From contig CM039505.1 of the NCBI GenBank assembly GCA_022432975.1, positions 45,180,544 to 45,244,543 of the forward strand: a stretch of 64,000 bases of DNA, read 5' to 3'. The notes beneath the pieces are model-generated. The model did no database searches and was not told the origin of the DNA. It saw only the letters and a program-made list of their open reading frames with translations. The stretch is from Begonia masoniana. Lineage: Eukaryota; Streptophyta; Magnoliopsida; Cucurbitales; Begoniaceae. This document shows positions 47,250 through 60,494 of this stretch, piece after piece. Each line of letters opens with the position of its first letter. The first letter of the stretch is position 1. Position numbers and translations under genes: made by a program.

Positions 47250-49459
47250 ATGGAGAAATCCAAAGTTGACAAGTTGACAAGCAAGAATGATTTCAGTCTC
47301 TAGCTAGTCAAGATGAAGGTTTTTCTGGTTCATCAAGAATTCATCCTAGGGCGTTTAGGAAACTTCAATTATCTGACCGAGATAGGGCTTTTGAGATGGA
47401 GTCCAAAGCGCATAGTGATATTTTGCTAAGTTTGGAGGAACGAGATACTAAGGGAGGTCATTAAAGAAGGCTCAACGATTTTAGTATGGTTCAAGCTTGA
47501 AACTTTATACATGAAAAGGTCACTTGTGAACCATTTGTATTTAAAAAATAAGTTGTACACAATCACAATAGAGAAATCCAAATAGATGAGTGAACAAGTT
47601 GATCATTTAAACAAAATAATATTGGACTTGATTAGTATAAATGTCAAGATAGAAGAAGAGGATCTATCTTTATCTTGTTGAGTACTCTACCGAAGCAGTA
47701 CGAGTATTTTGTCGACACTATGCTCTACGAGAAGCAAACCCTAACCATGAAATTGGTAAAGACTGCATTCAATTCAAAAGAGCTCCAGTGGAAAAACTGG
47801 ACATAAGGAAGCTTCAGATGGTGAGAGGTTGTTAGTGTAGGGAAGAACTCAAACCCGTGATAAGAAGAAATCGAAGAAATCAAATAATAAAACATGATAA
47901 AAATCCAGGCAAAACAAGAAGTGCTTCTTTTACAACAAAGAAGAACATTTCAAGAAGAATTGTTATGACTCAACCGAAGGATGGCTGAGAAGAATATCGA
48001 AACTGGGTATGCATCAGCGAAGGATTCCAGTAATCATTGGGTCCTAGAGTGAGAGAGTTTTATTCAAATGACTCTGAGTAAGAAGTGACTTCAAAATTTC
48101 CAGACATGCAGTGGAGAGGCAATACTCGACACAACAAATCGTGCACCATACAAGGCACTGGTTCAATGCAAATTAGGATGTTCAATGGATGCGTTCGAAA
48201 AATCCAGAACGTGTGGTATGTTTCTCAGCTTAAATGTAACCGTCTATCAATTAATATGTTTGATTATTCTAGTTGCATGGTGAAAACTGAAAAATGATGT
48301 ATGAAAATCATTAAAGAGTTGATGATTGTGATGAAGAGAGTTAAAGGAAACGACTTATATTATTTGTACGAGAAGACTATTATTAGCAGGTATGTAAATA
48401 TTGCTAATAATGTGGAAGAAAAAACTGTGTTGTGGCATTTGAGGCTCGGATATGTTAGTGAAAGCGGACTTCATAAATTATCGAAACAGAAGTGGTTGGG
48501 TGATGATGTAGCTTTGTAGTTGGAGTTTTGCAAAAATTGTGTGCTGGGGAAGTTCAGCAAGGTAAAGTTCATTGTTGCAGCGCTCAAATTAGGTAGATTA
48601 TGTGCACTCTGATCTTTGGGGTCAGCTAGGTACCTTCAAAGGGAGAAGCTCAATATTTTAGGTTCATAATCGATGATTATTCATGAAGACTATAGGTATA
48701 TTGTCCAAAGACGAACCGATGATGGTAGAAACTCATAGAAACGAAGGGTGAAGAAGTTGATAACTGATAATGAATTAGAGTATTACTCTTCAGAAATTGA
48801 TATGTACTAAAAATGGAAGGACATTGTGAGACACCAGACAGTTAGACATACTCCACAATAGAATGGTTTGGTCGAGATGATGAATCGAACGATCTTAGAG
48901 AATGCAAGATGTTTGCTCTTTACATCAAGTTTACCTAGTCATTCTAGTAGAAGCTGTCAAAACCACGAGCTGTCTTATTAATCTATGTTTTTCCATAGCA
49001 TTAAGGTACAAGACATCATACGAGTTATGACATGGGCAACCAAGAAAATATGAAGGGCTGAAAGTGTTTTAATGTGCAATTTATGCACACATAAACACAA
49101 GAGAAACTGTAGCCTCGAGTAAAGAAGTGTGTTTTCTGGTGGGTATCCAGACGGTATGAAAAAAATACAAATTGTGTTGTATTGAACTTAGTGAGTAGAA
49201 AATAATTCTTAGTCGTGATGTGGTATTCAATGAGAAAGAACTGTCATTCATATTATAGTCGGCTCCAGAGACAGAAGTCAAGACGAGCGTGTGCTTTAGG
49301 AGGAGCTGAATAATTTTAGCTCTAGAAATGTTTCCTAGGTTAATGATTAGCATGCTAAGCAGGTTACTTTTGGGTCAAAAGGCTCGGTGCAAGAAGAATG
49401 AATGATAGATTATCAACTCACTCGAGATAGATCAAAACGAGTTATGAAACCAACTCAAC
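47250..49459 (+). pseudogene. Copia element H: gag to integrase, degenerate
   Basis: Starts at the ATG at 47250 (MEKSKVDKLTSKNDFSL). Frames shift and stops are many. Recognisable: gag start with LVKMKVFLVHQ, a knuckle-like CFFYNKEEHFKKNC near 47922 in which the second Cys is Tyr, a protease-to-spacer part (48030-48290), the GAG-pre-integrase domain (VLWHLRLGYVSESGLHKLSK near 48430), and integrase pieces with a NGLVEMMNRTILENAR-type segment near 48865. It is interrupted at 49464 by a solo LTR and resumes at 51442 as reverse transcriptase. The copia order gag-protease-integrase-RT is clear. Confidence 0.85.
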
Positions 49460-49464
49460 GCCTC

Positions 49465-51436
49465 TGTAACACCCGGTTTCAATATAAATCAAAATAAGTT
49501 ATTAAACGGAGGTATATAATCTTATGGTTTAAAATTGAGTGAAATGTTGATTAGGTTATTAAGTGACTAGGCAGGGGCAAGATGGTAATTGCGAATTTAT
49601 ATTGTGGATAACGTATTTAAGGAAAGGTTTAGTGAGGTTTAGCCGCCACTATTTTATTACTCTTACCTCTCAGCTCGGCGGACATCCTCTAGACGATTCC
49701 CCTCCGATTTTCCCCAACCAATGTGAGTTTTGATTAAATTACTTGCTGTTCTAGTGCTTAGGTAGCTGAAGGATTGCAATGTATGTGTTTTCGAAAGGCT
49801 GCGAGTGAGAGATTTGGGTTTGGGGTTTATTAATGTATCGGGAATGTTTAATCAGTAGAGCCCCAAACCGGCTTCCTTAGACTTCAGGGTAGTTAGATAA
49901 AGTCTAGTGGAGATCTAATCTATAATCTGTCGATGGTTCTAGGTGAGCAGATTTCTGGAGTAGCCTATAGCCGAGCGATTTCCAGGAGACCAGGTAAGTA
50001 AAGTATTGTGTGTGCCCTCGGGCCTACATCACAAAACAGTAGGTTTTTGCATGTTTGAGTATTTTCTGTATGTCATGCATCATAAATTTGAAAGAAAACG
50101 AAAATGAATTTTCATGTATCATGTGGAGAGGCAAGTTCAGATTGACGGGCATTGGCGGTTAAGGGAACTAATCCACCCTTTAACTGATGAAGAGGATTTA
50201 TAACATTGGGAGAACTGATCCCACTCTCAAGGGAATTGAGGGATCTGAACAGTTATTAAGGGACCTCATCCGCCCCTTAATTAATGAAGAGGATGTAGAC
50301 ATTGGGAGAACTGATCCCACTCCCAAGGGAATCATGGGATCTGATCAGTAAACAAACGAAGTACAACCGAGATGAGAAAGTGCATATTTAGGATTTGTTT
50401 CAGCATACATTTCATTATTGCTTTACTTACTTAGCATTAGGCTAATAGATGAGTTTTGTGATGTAGGTGTTGAGGATACCACAGGTGAATTTCCTGAGTA
50501 CACAGATGATTAGGTGTGGTTGGAGGAGCACATCCATGTCTCGGCTTGGTAAACTGATGAGGTGGGCTAACTGGTGTCAGCAGGTGTTGAGGTTTAGTTG
50601 ATAATGATCTAGTCTGAGTAGGTCGAGTTTTCATGACAGAGAGATTTTAGCATTTCGAATACAATTTGAATATTATTGATTCTAGTAACCTGTTGAGTTT
50701 TAAGTGTTGGTTTTACTGGATTTGATTAATGAAATGGTTTGAATCGTTTTTGAAAGGTCTTGGAGAGGCAAGAAAATTTCTTTCTGTAGTAGAGTTGTGT
50801 CTGTCTTCTATCGGAATGTGATTTTAATAAAGCTATCAGATGATGTCGAGTGTTTTAGTCGTCCGGTGATGTCGAGCTTTTGCTCGTCAGATGATAAGGG
50901 TTAAGTCATTCGGATGAGGAGATCATCCGGCTGACGTCACCGGTAGATATAGAGAAAAGTCGTTCGGATGAGGAGATCATCCGGCTGACGTCACCGGTGG
51001 ATGTCCCTGTTGGACTGATCGGATGACCAGATTTATATTTTGTCATTAGTGACCGGTGGATGTCCCTGTTAGACTGACCGGATGACCAAATTTTATGTTT
51101 TGTCGTTTAGCGACCGGATGAAGTCTTCAAATAGCCTTCCCCCTTCGTTGACCTTGTTCAGCGGACGACGAGTTTGACTTTTCCAACCTTCAAAGTATTT
51201 TCACGGGTTAAACCTTTGCTTCTTAATCGATTGTTTCTCAACATTTCCAACGTTTTTTTTATATGGTTTTTGGTTAATTTTATTTTTATTTAAACGATTT
51301 CCGCTGCAAGTTTACATGTTTTATCAAATGTCCAAATTTTGAATTTTTGTACGAAGCTTTAAATTTGGTCCAAGTTTTCTTAGTAATATTCGGGTTATGA
51401 GTAACAAACCGGGTTCAGTAAACTCGGGGTGTTACA
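49465..51436 (+). mobile_element. Solo LTR in copia pol
   Basis: TGTAACACCC to GGTGTTACA, 1972 bp, TSD gcctc at 49460-49464 and 51437-51441. Same family as element A's LTR but without array amplification; the repeat zone at 50880-51125 has a few diverged ccggctgacgtcaccgg units. It holds the hairpin doublet (50158-50345) and perfect pairing arms. Confidence 0.96.
49994..50466 (+). other. Putative leader intron in solo LTR
   Basis: Donor CCAG|GTAAGT (49990-49999), acceptor GATGTAG|GTGT ending 50466. CCTACATCACAAAA (50023-50036) pairs perfectly over 14 bases with TTTTGTGATGTAGG (50454-50467). CTTACTTAG at about 50425 is a candidate branch region. Confidence 0.45.
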
Positions 51437-51441
51437 GCCTC

Positions 51442-52386
51442 AGATATGCAGATCTCGTTGCATATGTCTTTTCTAGTTTTGGCTGATCTTAAGAATGGGG
51501 AACCTGTGACTTACAAGAAGGCTATTTGCTGCAAGGCCAATGGTGACTAGATTAATGATATGAATGAAGAAATGACATTGTTATAAAAGAACAACGCATG
51601 AATTTTGTGGAAAAACAAGAAAAATAAAAATTTATGGAATGGATCTTCAAGCGAAAGGGAGATGTTAACAACAAGAGTAAACCAAGGTTCAATGAGAGAT
51701 TGGTTGTCAATAGTTTCATGCAGTGAGAAGGGATATATTTCAATGAAATATTCTCTCTGGTTTTGAAACAGACTTTGATAAGGTTGGTTTTATCGATTCT
51801 GGCAGCTCATAATCTAGAATTAGAGCAGATGGATGTGAAGACGACATTCTTATATGGGGATTTGGAGGAAACCATTTTCAAGGAACAACCGTAAGGGTTT
51901 GAGAATGAAAATTTGAATTAGGTTTGACTTATTAACAAATCGCTTCATGGTCTTAAGCAGACACCAATGGATTGGAATTCAAAGTTTTATGCTTTTATAT
52001 CTAGCATCGGATTTGTAAAATGAGAATATAATAGTTGTGTTTATGTGAAAGTCACAACATCAGGAGGACCAATGCATTTGTTATTATATGTAGATGACAT
52101 TTCGATTCAGGAAGAGTTAAACAAGAGATTTAGAATTTATGCAAAAGAGTTTGATATGAATCATTTAGGTGCGGCAAAGAAAATTCTCAGGATTCAGATT
52201 TTGAGGAATAGAGAATAGGTATTTTGGAGCTTTCTCAAGGAGAATACTTGAAGCATGTTCTCGGCTAGTTTGATATGCAAAATTTGAAGTCTGTTTTCAC
52301 ATCATTGGGAACTCATTAAACTATAAAAGTTGCAAGGTCCAGAGAATGAATCAGAAAAAAAGTTCAAAAATTTCTTATGCAAATAT
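51442..52386 (+). pseudogene. Copia element H: reverse transcriptase part
   Basis: Visible: LEQMDVKTTFLYGDLEETIF near 51823, LHGLKQTP near 51940, LLLYVDDIS near 52081 and MNHLGAAKKILRIQILRNRE near 52158. Stops and shifts are frequent, and part of the sequence just after YVDD is missing. It stops at 52386, where a J-family LTR begins with TSD aatat. Confidence 0.85.
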
Positions 52387-53199
52387 TGTCACGGCCTAAA
52401 GGTGTGCCTAGATAAAAACGTCGGATTGAGTCATGACCCACCAAAAATAAAAAGATGGTGCAAAATTTAATAATCCAATGAAATATTATGAAAGAAATAA
52501 AATACCTAACATCCAAGATTAATACAGGCCAAAAAAGGAAAATCATACTACAAAAGAATATCTTTGCCATGACATAGAATAAGGCACGAATAAATAAAAG
52601 AGGGTGACAAAGAAAAGGATCTAATTATCAAAGAGAAACAATAACCTCAGCCTGCACGATCTAATTTGGAAAATGAAATGAGGTCTTTGGGGTGAGTGAT
52701 AACTCTTGAAAAATAGTTATTACATGGGTATAGTTTATATATAATTTGACTCTAAATCGGTGATTTAATAAATGAAAATAATAATTTTGCCACAAAATAT
52801 TACAACATTTAGTATTAAGTTTCCTTATAAAGAAAATCTGTTTTAATTGACTTTTATGTTGAATTTTAACAAATTTATGCAAATATGGAAAGTCATGGCT
52901 ATAAAAGGAAACTCAGGAATAAGAGTTGTTGGAAATGAAGATTCTAGAGATGAGAGAGAAGAAGATGTTATTAAATGAATGGAGAAGAAATGTGGCCGTT
53001 GAGGATTTAAAGTAGAAGAGAGAAATTTAATCATGGATTTTGAAATTCAAATTTGAATATAGAGGGAAAAAGGTTCTCACAACCCAGAGGCAGGCATAAA
53101 AGAACGTATGGTCGGGCGACTCGATCCCAGCTCAAGACTTAGTTCACAGCAGAAGACTTGAACATTAATCAGAAAGTCAAAATCTACACAGTGACTACA

Positions 53200-53865
53200 T
53201 GTAATGACCCCTTATCCCAGCAAGATATTGTCCACTCTGGGGATTGGGCAGTGGCCTAATATCCTCCCCTCACGACTTTGTTTGACGAGGACTTCCTAGT
53301 CGGTCACCCAACCTGGTACTACTCTCGCCGAAGCACTTTTAACTTCGGAGTTCTTATGGGATCCGTTGCCAATTGTGCTCTAAAACACGTATTTCTAACT
53401 TTGGAGAGTCTCCTTACATATGTTTTATTTCCACATACTTCCCCAAGCGATGTGGGATTGTGACGACCCTTTTTTTACGACTCGTCACCTTCCAGTTCGC
53501 CCGCACTGACGTACCGTCATCCGGGTTCTGGTTCGTGCGGCCATCGTACACATACTTACATATCCAGGTCATCACAATCACCCCCCCTCGGGGGCCCAAC
53601 GTCCTCGTTAGCCACATTTCGGGTTGGGTACAGGCTCTGATACTATTTGTAACGACCCCTTATCCCAGCAAGATATTGTCCGCTCTGGGGATTGGGCCGT
53701 GGCCCAATATCCTCCACTCACGGCTTTGTTTGGCGAGGACTTTCCCAAGCAATGTGGAATTGTGACGACCCGTCACCTTCCGGTTCGCCTGCGCGGATGT
53801 ACCATCATCCTGGGTTCTGATTCGTGCAGCCATCGTACACATACTTACATATCCGGGTCATCACA
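53200..53865 (-). mobile_element. Cassandra-type TRIM
   Basis: TSD ctaca at 53195-53199 and 53866-53870. Two LTRs, 53200-53576 (377 bp) and 53648-53865 (218 bp), each starting TGTAAxGACCCC and ending TCATCACA, around a 71-bp core. The core holds a minus-strand primer-like site (plus-strand gctctgatacta, 53634-53645) next to the right LTR, so the element reads right to left and the right LTR is the 5' one. It is non-coding, as all TRIMs are. The left LTR holds a 5S rRNA-like piece; the right one has lost it. Confidence 0.92.
53285..53370 (-). ncRNA. 5S rRNA-derived segment in Cassandra LTR
   Basis: The minus strand matches plant 5S rRNA from about base 32 to 112: ggatcccat, agaactccg, gcgagagtagtac, gggtgacc and gaagtcctcg. 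It covers the region of the internal RNA polymerase III promoter (A box, intermediate element, C box), with several changes. It is a transposon part, not a ribosomal gene. Confidence 0.9.
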
Positions 53866-55859
53866 CTACATATATTATAGTGCGATAATAAAAAAATAAT
53901 TTAATATGGTTTACAAGTTCATGTCCAAATCCATAAACTAATACAAGTCCAAATAAAAGTTAAGTCATCACCAGAAATTCAACTAAACACTTGACAAGAA
54001 AAGTAAATAAAGGAAATAGTTCCGAACTCCAACTACTCATTGTTCATGTTCTCTCCTGAAAATAGAGGGGGTCATTTAGGGGTGAGTGACTAACTTAGTA
54101 AAATTGTTATACTAAATACATGCAAAACTTCTTTTATCTTTCCGTTCAAAACATGATGAGGAAATAAAATGATTTTCAAAACATCGTTCTATGAAACTCA
54201 TTTTTCATCATTTAAAGAAAGAGGCTCCAAGAGCCACCGATGAGGCAACCAATCAAATATTATCGTATACATAGACGATTATATGAAAATATGCCATCAT
54301 CGTACTTTTTACATCAAAAATCACCTCAGCGAAAAATGAAGGTTACTCAAAGACCCCTCTGGCACATAACATAGAAAGGCGGCAACTGAACTCCAACAAC
54401 ACCTCATGAGTCAGAAAAAGAATCAAGCAACGTGTTATTCAAAGATCCAGCCCCGTTATCTGGATTGTCAGTGAACAATGATTATCTACAAATCAACCCG
54501 TATAAACGATAATCAACAAATATACTCTGATCAGGTTTAGGGATTCGAAACTCAAGGAGCACGACATCACCTCCATATTACCCATTCCGTAACGCGCAAA
54601 CATAACAACCTTTACGTAGTAGAAGGTGTACCGGGATGTCCTCTTGATACTTTGACATTGAGACCGTCCGGTGTCAAAGTATCACGAGGATCAATCTTCC
54701 ATCACAACAATAATAAAATCATACATCAATGGTAAACATGTAAATCGTACATAAATACACATAAAAATACTGACGTGCTGGCGATCAGGCCCCATTATGG
54801 TTTTCTATAGGTGACAACTCACAAAAATAGGGTATTAGGAAACAATAATGCAAATACAGTGCAAATAATATAAAACTCCTACCTTTACGTCGATCAGTCC
54901 TTCTTCCAACTGGAGGCGCAACTTCAGCTACTGGCTCGAAATCCTCAAACTCGTCTGAGCTTAAAACAAAAGCACAATATGATTATCTCACTTAACATTA
55001 AACAAAGATAGGATGAGTCCTAAACCGGAAATAGGGACTCAATCTTTAATACTATAAATTGCTGCAAACATTTCCCATAAATAACATTGTGCAGTCGACA
55101 CTTTAAGGGGGACCGGTTGACCCACCAAGTTGAAACTTCATCCTAGCAGTCGACACTTCATTCTAGTGGTCGACTCCTCATAGCTCTCGAGTTTGTGCCC
55201 AAGTGCACTAGCGATCGACACTTCCCTCAAAGTGTCGACCCCTTAAAGTTTTGGTCAAGTTTATAATAACGCTAGTAGTCAACATTTCCCTCAAAGTGTT
55301 GACACTTCACTCGCTCAGTCTCAACCTTGAACAAGCTGGCGGTCAACATTTCTCTTAGACGATTTAGCAAAAGGGAGTTGTCCAAACTCGCCTTTCTGGA
55401 CTCCTCTCGCCTCCAAACTACGAATATACATTCACAAACTCCAAAGACACTAAAATAGCCAGAAAGATCGAACGGATTAGAGCTCCATTGCTCAAATCCG
55501 CTCCCAACTCAAACCCTAAATTTTAAACCTCAAAACGATGAAGAGAAACTTACTAACCTTCAAAGTTCCTTCACAAATAATGTTGCACGAAGACCCATGT
55601 ATGTGATTTAGGCCTTGGATTATGGGGACTCGCCCAAAATAGAATTGCTCCTTCTCTCCCTTTCTTTTACCCCACCAATTCATTATATTTCTATTGTGAC
55701 CCTACTTTATAATAAACAAAATTTCTTCAAGTTTCCTTCTTCACAACCTGAACATACTCTAAATTTCACAACAAAAATTCTACTCTAATTCTTACTCATA
55801 GAAAAATTTGACACGTTGAATTTAATAAATTATAAAAATGCAAACTTTATAGAGGCCGT

Positions 55860-56910
55860 TAAAAAGAGAAGAATGAGATATTTTTGTGAAGGTCACTCAG
55901 TGGAGAAAATAGAAATATCATGCAAAGAGAAAAATAAGAAAAATATAAAGAAAAAAAAAACTCATAAGAAGATTTAGAACGAGTTCTGAGGCAGATTCTT
56001 CATTTTGTAGACAGTGGAAGAAAGTCAAGATCTAACCTGCCATCCTTTAGTTATAGTTGTTCAGAAGCTCCTCGATTCAGTAATTTTGTGAACAAAGATC
56101 GTGCAACATCGCTTAGAAGAGAGAAGATTATTTATATTTTTCCTATTTTTGAATATCAATTTTATGATTGATATGATAATTTTGTCTTCCTCCATGAGCT
56201 AATTCTTTAAGTGGCTAAGATGATACAGTATAGAACTAAATAATTTCTTATAGAATGTTACAATATCAACTTGAATAGTTAAATACATATTTAATTATTA
56301 TTTTATTCAATGTATGCCACGAGGATAAAGATTATGATTTCTATTTTATACGCCATAAAATGGGAGTTAAGCTTGTCTTGAATTGCATAAATTATTAACT
56401 CAACATGACATGTGTTAAATCTAAGCGTTTTCATATTGATTTGCTTATTTCTTGTGACTATATATAGAATAGTGTTTTATTAAAATTCTAAATAATATTT
56501 ATTTTTCATAAATCTGAAACAAAATATGAAAAGAATTAATCAAGTAATTATGTTGAACTTTGATTTAAATAAGAATTTTTAAGTCATTTAACTTGATATC
56601 GTAGCATTCTCTACAGCTTTTGTAGTAAAGAGGTTATATAGTGAGTGAAATAAACTCTAAGTCAGTCTTCTACCAATTGATTCTTTTCTTTGATTTGTTT
56701 GTACTCCACTCTTCTATTTGAATTTTCATTTAATTTATCTCACCCAAAAGCTTATCATAAAATAATTTACTTGTTTTACATTGATTTAAATTTTGATAAT
56801 TTTATCCTCGTGAAATCGACTTTTAGTTATCACTTATTACTCGAGCGACATGTGCACCTGTGTGGTGTTTGTTTTTACCAACAAGTTTTTTGGTTTTTTT
56901 TTTTTTTTAC
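55860..56910. other. AT-rich sequence, nothing recognised
   Basis: No domain or repeat partner was found by eye. It ends in a T run (56892-56910) right before the duplicated copia RT piece, so an old junction lies here. Confidence 0.4.
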
Positions 56911-57072
56911 TTTCTCAAGGAGATTACTTGAAGCATGTTCTCGGTCAGTTTGATATGAATAATCTGAAGTCTATTAGCATGTCATTGAGTGCTCATTAAA
57001 CTATTAAAGTTGCAAGCGTCGGAGAATGAATCGAAAAAATAGTTTAATGGCAAAAATTTCTTATGCAAGTAT
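56911..57072 (+). pseudogene. Duplicate piece of copia reverse transcriptase
   Basis: Near-copy of 52228-52386 (ctttctcaaggaga, cttgaagcatgttctcgg, aatttcttatgcaa), and it ends at the same copia site, where another J-type LTR start (tgtcacgacc) follows. Divergence is visible throughout, so the duplication is old. Confidence 0.85.
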
Positions 57073-57991
57073 TGTCACGACCTGAAGGTTGTCCTAAACA
57101 AAAATGCTGGGTTAAGCGATCTAATTCTCAAAGAGAACCCGGCCGCTCAGACAAAGACTATGTTTTACAGCGGAAGACTTTAAAATAAATTAAGTCATGA
57201 ACCACTAGAAATAGGCTGAAGTTCTCATAGTGATCACATAATAATAAGATATTACAATACTTAATAAGCCAATGAAATATTATGCAAGAAATAGAATACC
57301 AACACCCAAGATTAATATAGGCAAAAGAAGGAAAATAATATTGCTAAAGAATATCTTCACCATGACATAGAAAAAGGCTCGAGGAAATGAAACGAAACGA
57401 AGAAGGGGATCCACTCCTCAACGAGCAACAACAACCTCAGTCTTCACTATCTAACCTGATAAATAAAAGAAGTCTTTGGAGCGAGTGACTAACTCAGTAA
57501 GAAACATAACACTATACTCAAATGGATATGTAAAAATGCAATGCAGTGCACGAGTTTTCATTCAAAAATTAATTTTCCTTTCCATTTTATTAAATCAAAC
57601 TCCACAAACCAAGGATTTCAAAAGCACCAAATTCTTGTTTACTATTTTAAATCAGGCTAAGTAAGCCATGAGTGGGGCATATTCGATAACATTGCTGCAT
57701 ACATAAGTAGTTATACATAAATGAAGCCACTATCATTTACGTTTGAAATAATTTCAGTAAAAAATGAGGATCACTCAAAGACCTCTCCAGCACATTATCA
57801 CAGAAAGAAAGCAACCCGAAGGTTCAACAGCACCCTTATGAGCCAGGAAGAAACTCAAAAGTGACGGCGATCTGAAGATCCAGCCACGTCACCAAGCCTA
57901 CTAGGAAGTAACTTAGCGACGGAACAACTCGTGAATCAAAAGATGGCTGGCGAGCAAGCTCCAACACGACACTATCTACATATCATCCTTT

Positions 57992-58544
57992 TGAGTCCCT
58001 TGGTAATCTCAGTACAATATTTTTCGCTTTGGGTCGAAGCCTACGTGGATTTGTTCTTTGCATTATTAGCCCAAAATATGTTGTATTAGGTAGGAATGAT
58101 AATTCCACTTATAAAACACTTAATTTCTACTCTTTCAAGTAATGTGAGATTGTACACCCCTACTGGTATAGATTCTGCCCTCACAATCAACAGAATCTTA
58201 TGTCGTCCTTGCCTTCATAGGGCGAGCTGCCACAATCTCTCCCTTAGGGACCCAACGTTTTCGTCGGCCACAATTCCAGTTGGGAATTTGCTCTGGTACT
58301 CTTTGTGGAGTACCTCAATGCTCCCACTACAATATTGTTCGCTTTGGACTGGAGCCTACACAAATTTTTCATTGAAGTTAACCCAAAACACGTTATACTA
58401 CGTAGAAAGGAGAATCTACTTGTAAAGCACTGTATTTTCACTCTCTCAAGCGATGTGAGATTGTGCACCCCACTAGAATGAGTTGGGCTTTCACAATCTA
58501 CAGAATCTTGGGCCGTCATTGCCTTCATAGAGCGAGCTGCCACA
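57992..58544 (-). mobile_element. Second TRIM-like unit
   Basis: Two related direct copies, about 57992-58234 and 58303-58544, each ending gcgagctgccaca. The core between them resembles the Cassandra core (ggacccaacg, ggccacaattcc, gctctggtactct), including a degenerate primer-like site beside the right copy. I see no 5S segment and no matching TSD. Confidence 0.6.
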
Positions 58545-60494
58545 TATCTGCTGGTGGTCGGCGAGTAAGCTCCAGCACGACACCACCCAATACATCAAAT
58601 AAGAACACCCTGACCAGATTTAGTGATTCGAAATTCAAGGAGCGCGTCATCACCGCTTTATCACTCATTTTGCAATGTATAACAAGCAACCTTCACGCAA
58701 CTGAAAGTGCACACAATCTAACTCTAATTGCTTTGATTTCTCAGCCAGATACAACCTACCGAAGACTGATATAAGAAGGCTCAATCTGCCTCAAATAAGC
58801 AATCAGATTTGATTCCAGTTATTTTTGTTGCTTGGTCGCTCGTCTCAGAATAATGGGCGTCTGAAACCAAAAGACTCGACCAACCCAATCAAAATCAACC
58901 CATCAAGCGTTCATAAATAATTATTCAAATACGATACCATGCATTTGAAATTTAAACATGTAAAATATACGTATATATATAATTTAAAATAGACGGACTA
59001 GCGACCAGGCCCCGTCAATTTTTTTTTTTTTTATGTGGTGAGAACTCACCAAAATAAGTTTGAAAACTATATCTTGCAATGTTGTACATTATAGAAATCT
59101 CTATCTCAATAATGCCCTCAACCTTACCAACAATCTAAACATGCTAGCAGGATTAGATACTAGAAACCAGGCATCTAAAATAGGGACATTATTGGGACCT
59201 ATAACCCACTCAACATTAAATCACAAATCATAATACATAAAGATTCAAAATCAAAATAAATAAAGATTAGAACCCTAACCGATAAGGGACGACGTTAAAA
59301 CTCAAAGTAGATAGGACGAACAACGGGTGGATCCCACATTGACTCTAGAAACCCAACCAAGAGGCCACGTCAAACGGTCGCATTCCGAGGCAACAAAATA
59401 TTCCAAAATAAAACTGTGTGATCGACGGAATCCAACAACCAGTCAACCAAAACTAGCATGGGTCGACCGGTTGACCCTATTGGTCAACACATCTTCTTGT
59501 CGGGTTCCACTTAGGTCGGACTACCGACCCAAGCAGTCGACACCTCATGGAATAGGTCAACACCTTGAGAAAATGGTCGACCTTTGACACACTTAGGTAT
59601 GGCAAGTGTCGACCAGTTATGGACACTTGCACCCTTCGATCTCTTGGGGTCGACAGTTACCGAAGTGTCTACCCTTGCTCAGCTCTGCCATCACCATCGG
59701 TCGTCGATTTTTGCCTCTAATAACGCTATAAGTTGCATAAACTCCAAATCTACCAAAATAACACAGAAATACTCAAAGGATTCAAATTTCCAATCTTGAA
59801 TCAAAAAATTGACAAAACTCAACTCTAAAACTCGAAAACAAAATTGAAAAACGACTTACCTGTGACAAATCTTCACAAAACTTGGAGATTTGAGTAACAC
59901 TACCGCGATCCTAGCGTCAGAAACTCTCTGTTCCACGCTTGGGACCTCTTCTTCTCTTTCTCATCGCACTACGCTATCAGGAAGGAAGGTTTTCCTTCCT
60001 TCGTTCATATACAAAAAAATTAATAAAGTTAAATAAAATAAAATATAAATAACATATTTTATATTATATTTTATATATATTAAACTATCTATAAAAATTT
60101 GACATTCGGACAATTAAAATTCCTTCAACCCTAATCGAGAAAAATTTAAAACTCTAAACAAAATTTAACCGGCAACAAATTTGATTTACTTAACCAAATT
60201 TTTTTGGACTTAACCCACGAAAAATTCTTGAATTTCATTGAAAACTCAAACGCTTTAGGAATTTCCTTCTAATAAAATCCAATGACAAAACACTAACCAA
60301 CCCAACGTAAGATTTCAGAATTTCACTACACGGGACACGAAAACCAATGAGTTGGCTGATTTGACTGAAATTTTACACGTGGCCAAATGCCAATGAAGCA
60401 AGACAATTTGAGTCAACACGAAACAAGTTGACCTCAAACAACGTGAAAAATTTACTCGGGAAAAATCAGGAATAGAAAATTTGCACATATTACA

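Larger units (their letters stand above)
52387..60494 (-). mobile_element. J-family LTR complex inside copia RT
   Basis: Block flanked by aatat (52382-52386 and 60495-60499), with copia sequence on both sides. Ends are TGTCACGGCC at 52387 and ATATTACA at 60494. Inside are at least three LTR starts of the same family (52387, about 53073 and 57073), all read minus. Two long homologous stretches are 53900-55860 and 57540-60110; shared marks are the ccaggcccc-type block near 54786 and 58992 and many gtcgacactt motifs near 55090-55330 and 59430-59660. No coding region of its own was recognised. Confidence 0.65.

Noticed and set aside
53285..53370. 5S rRNA gene
   Set aside because: Only about 80 of 120 bases, mutated, and inside a TRIM with TSDs. 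A transposon part.
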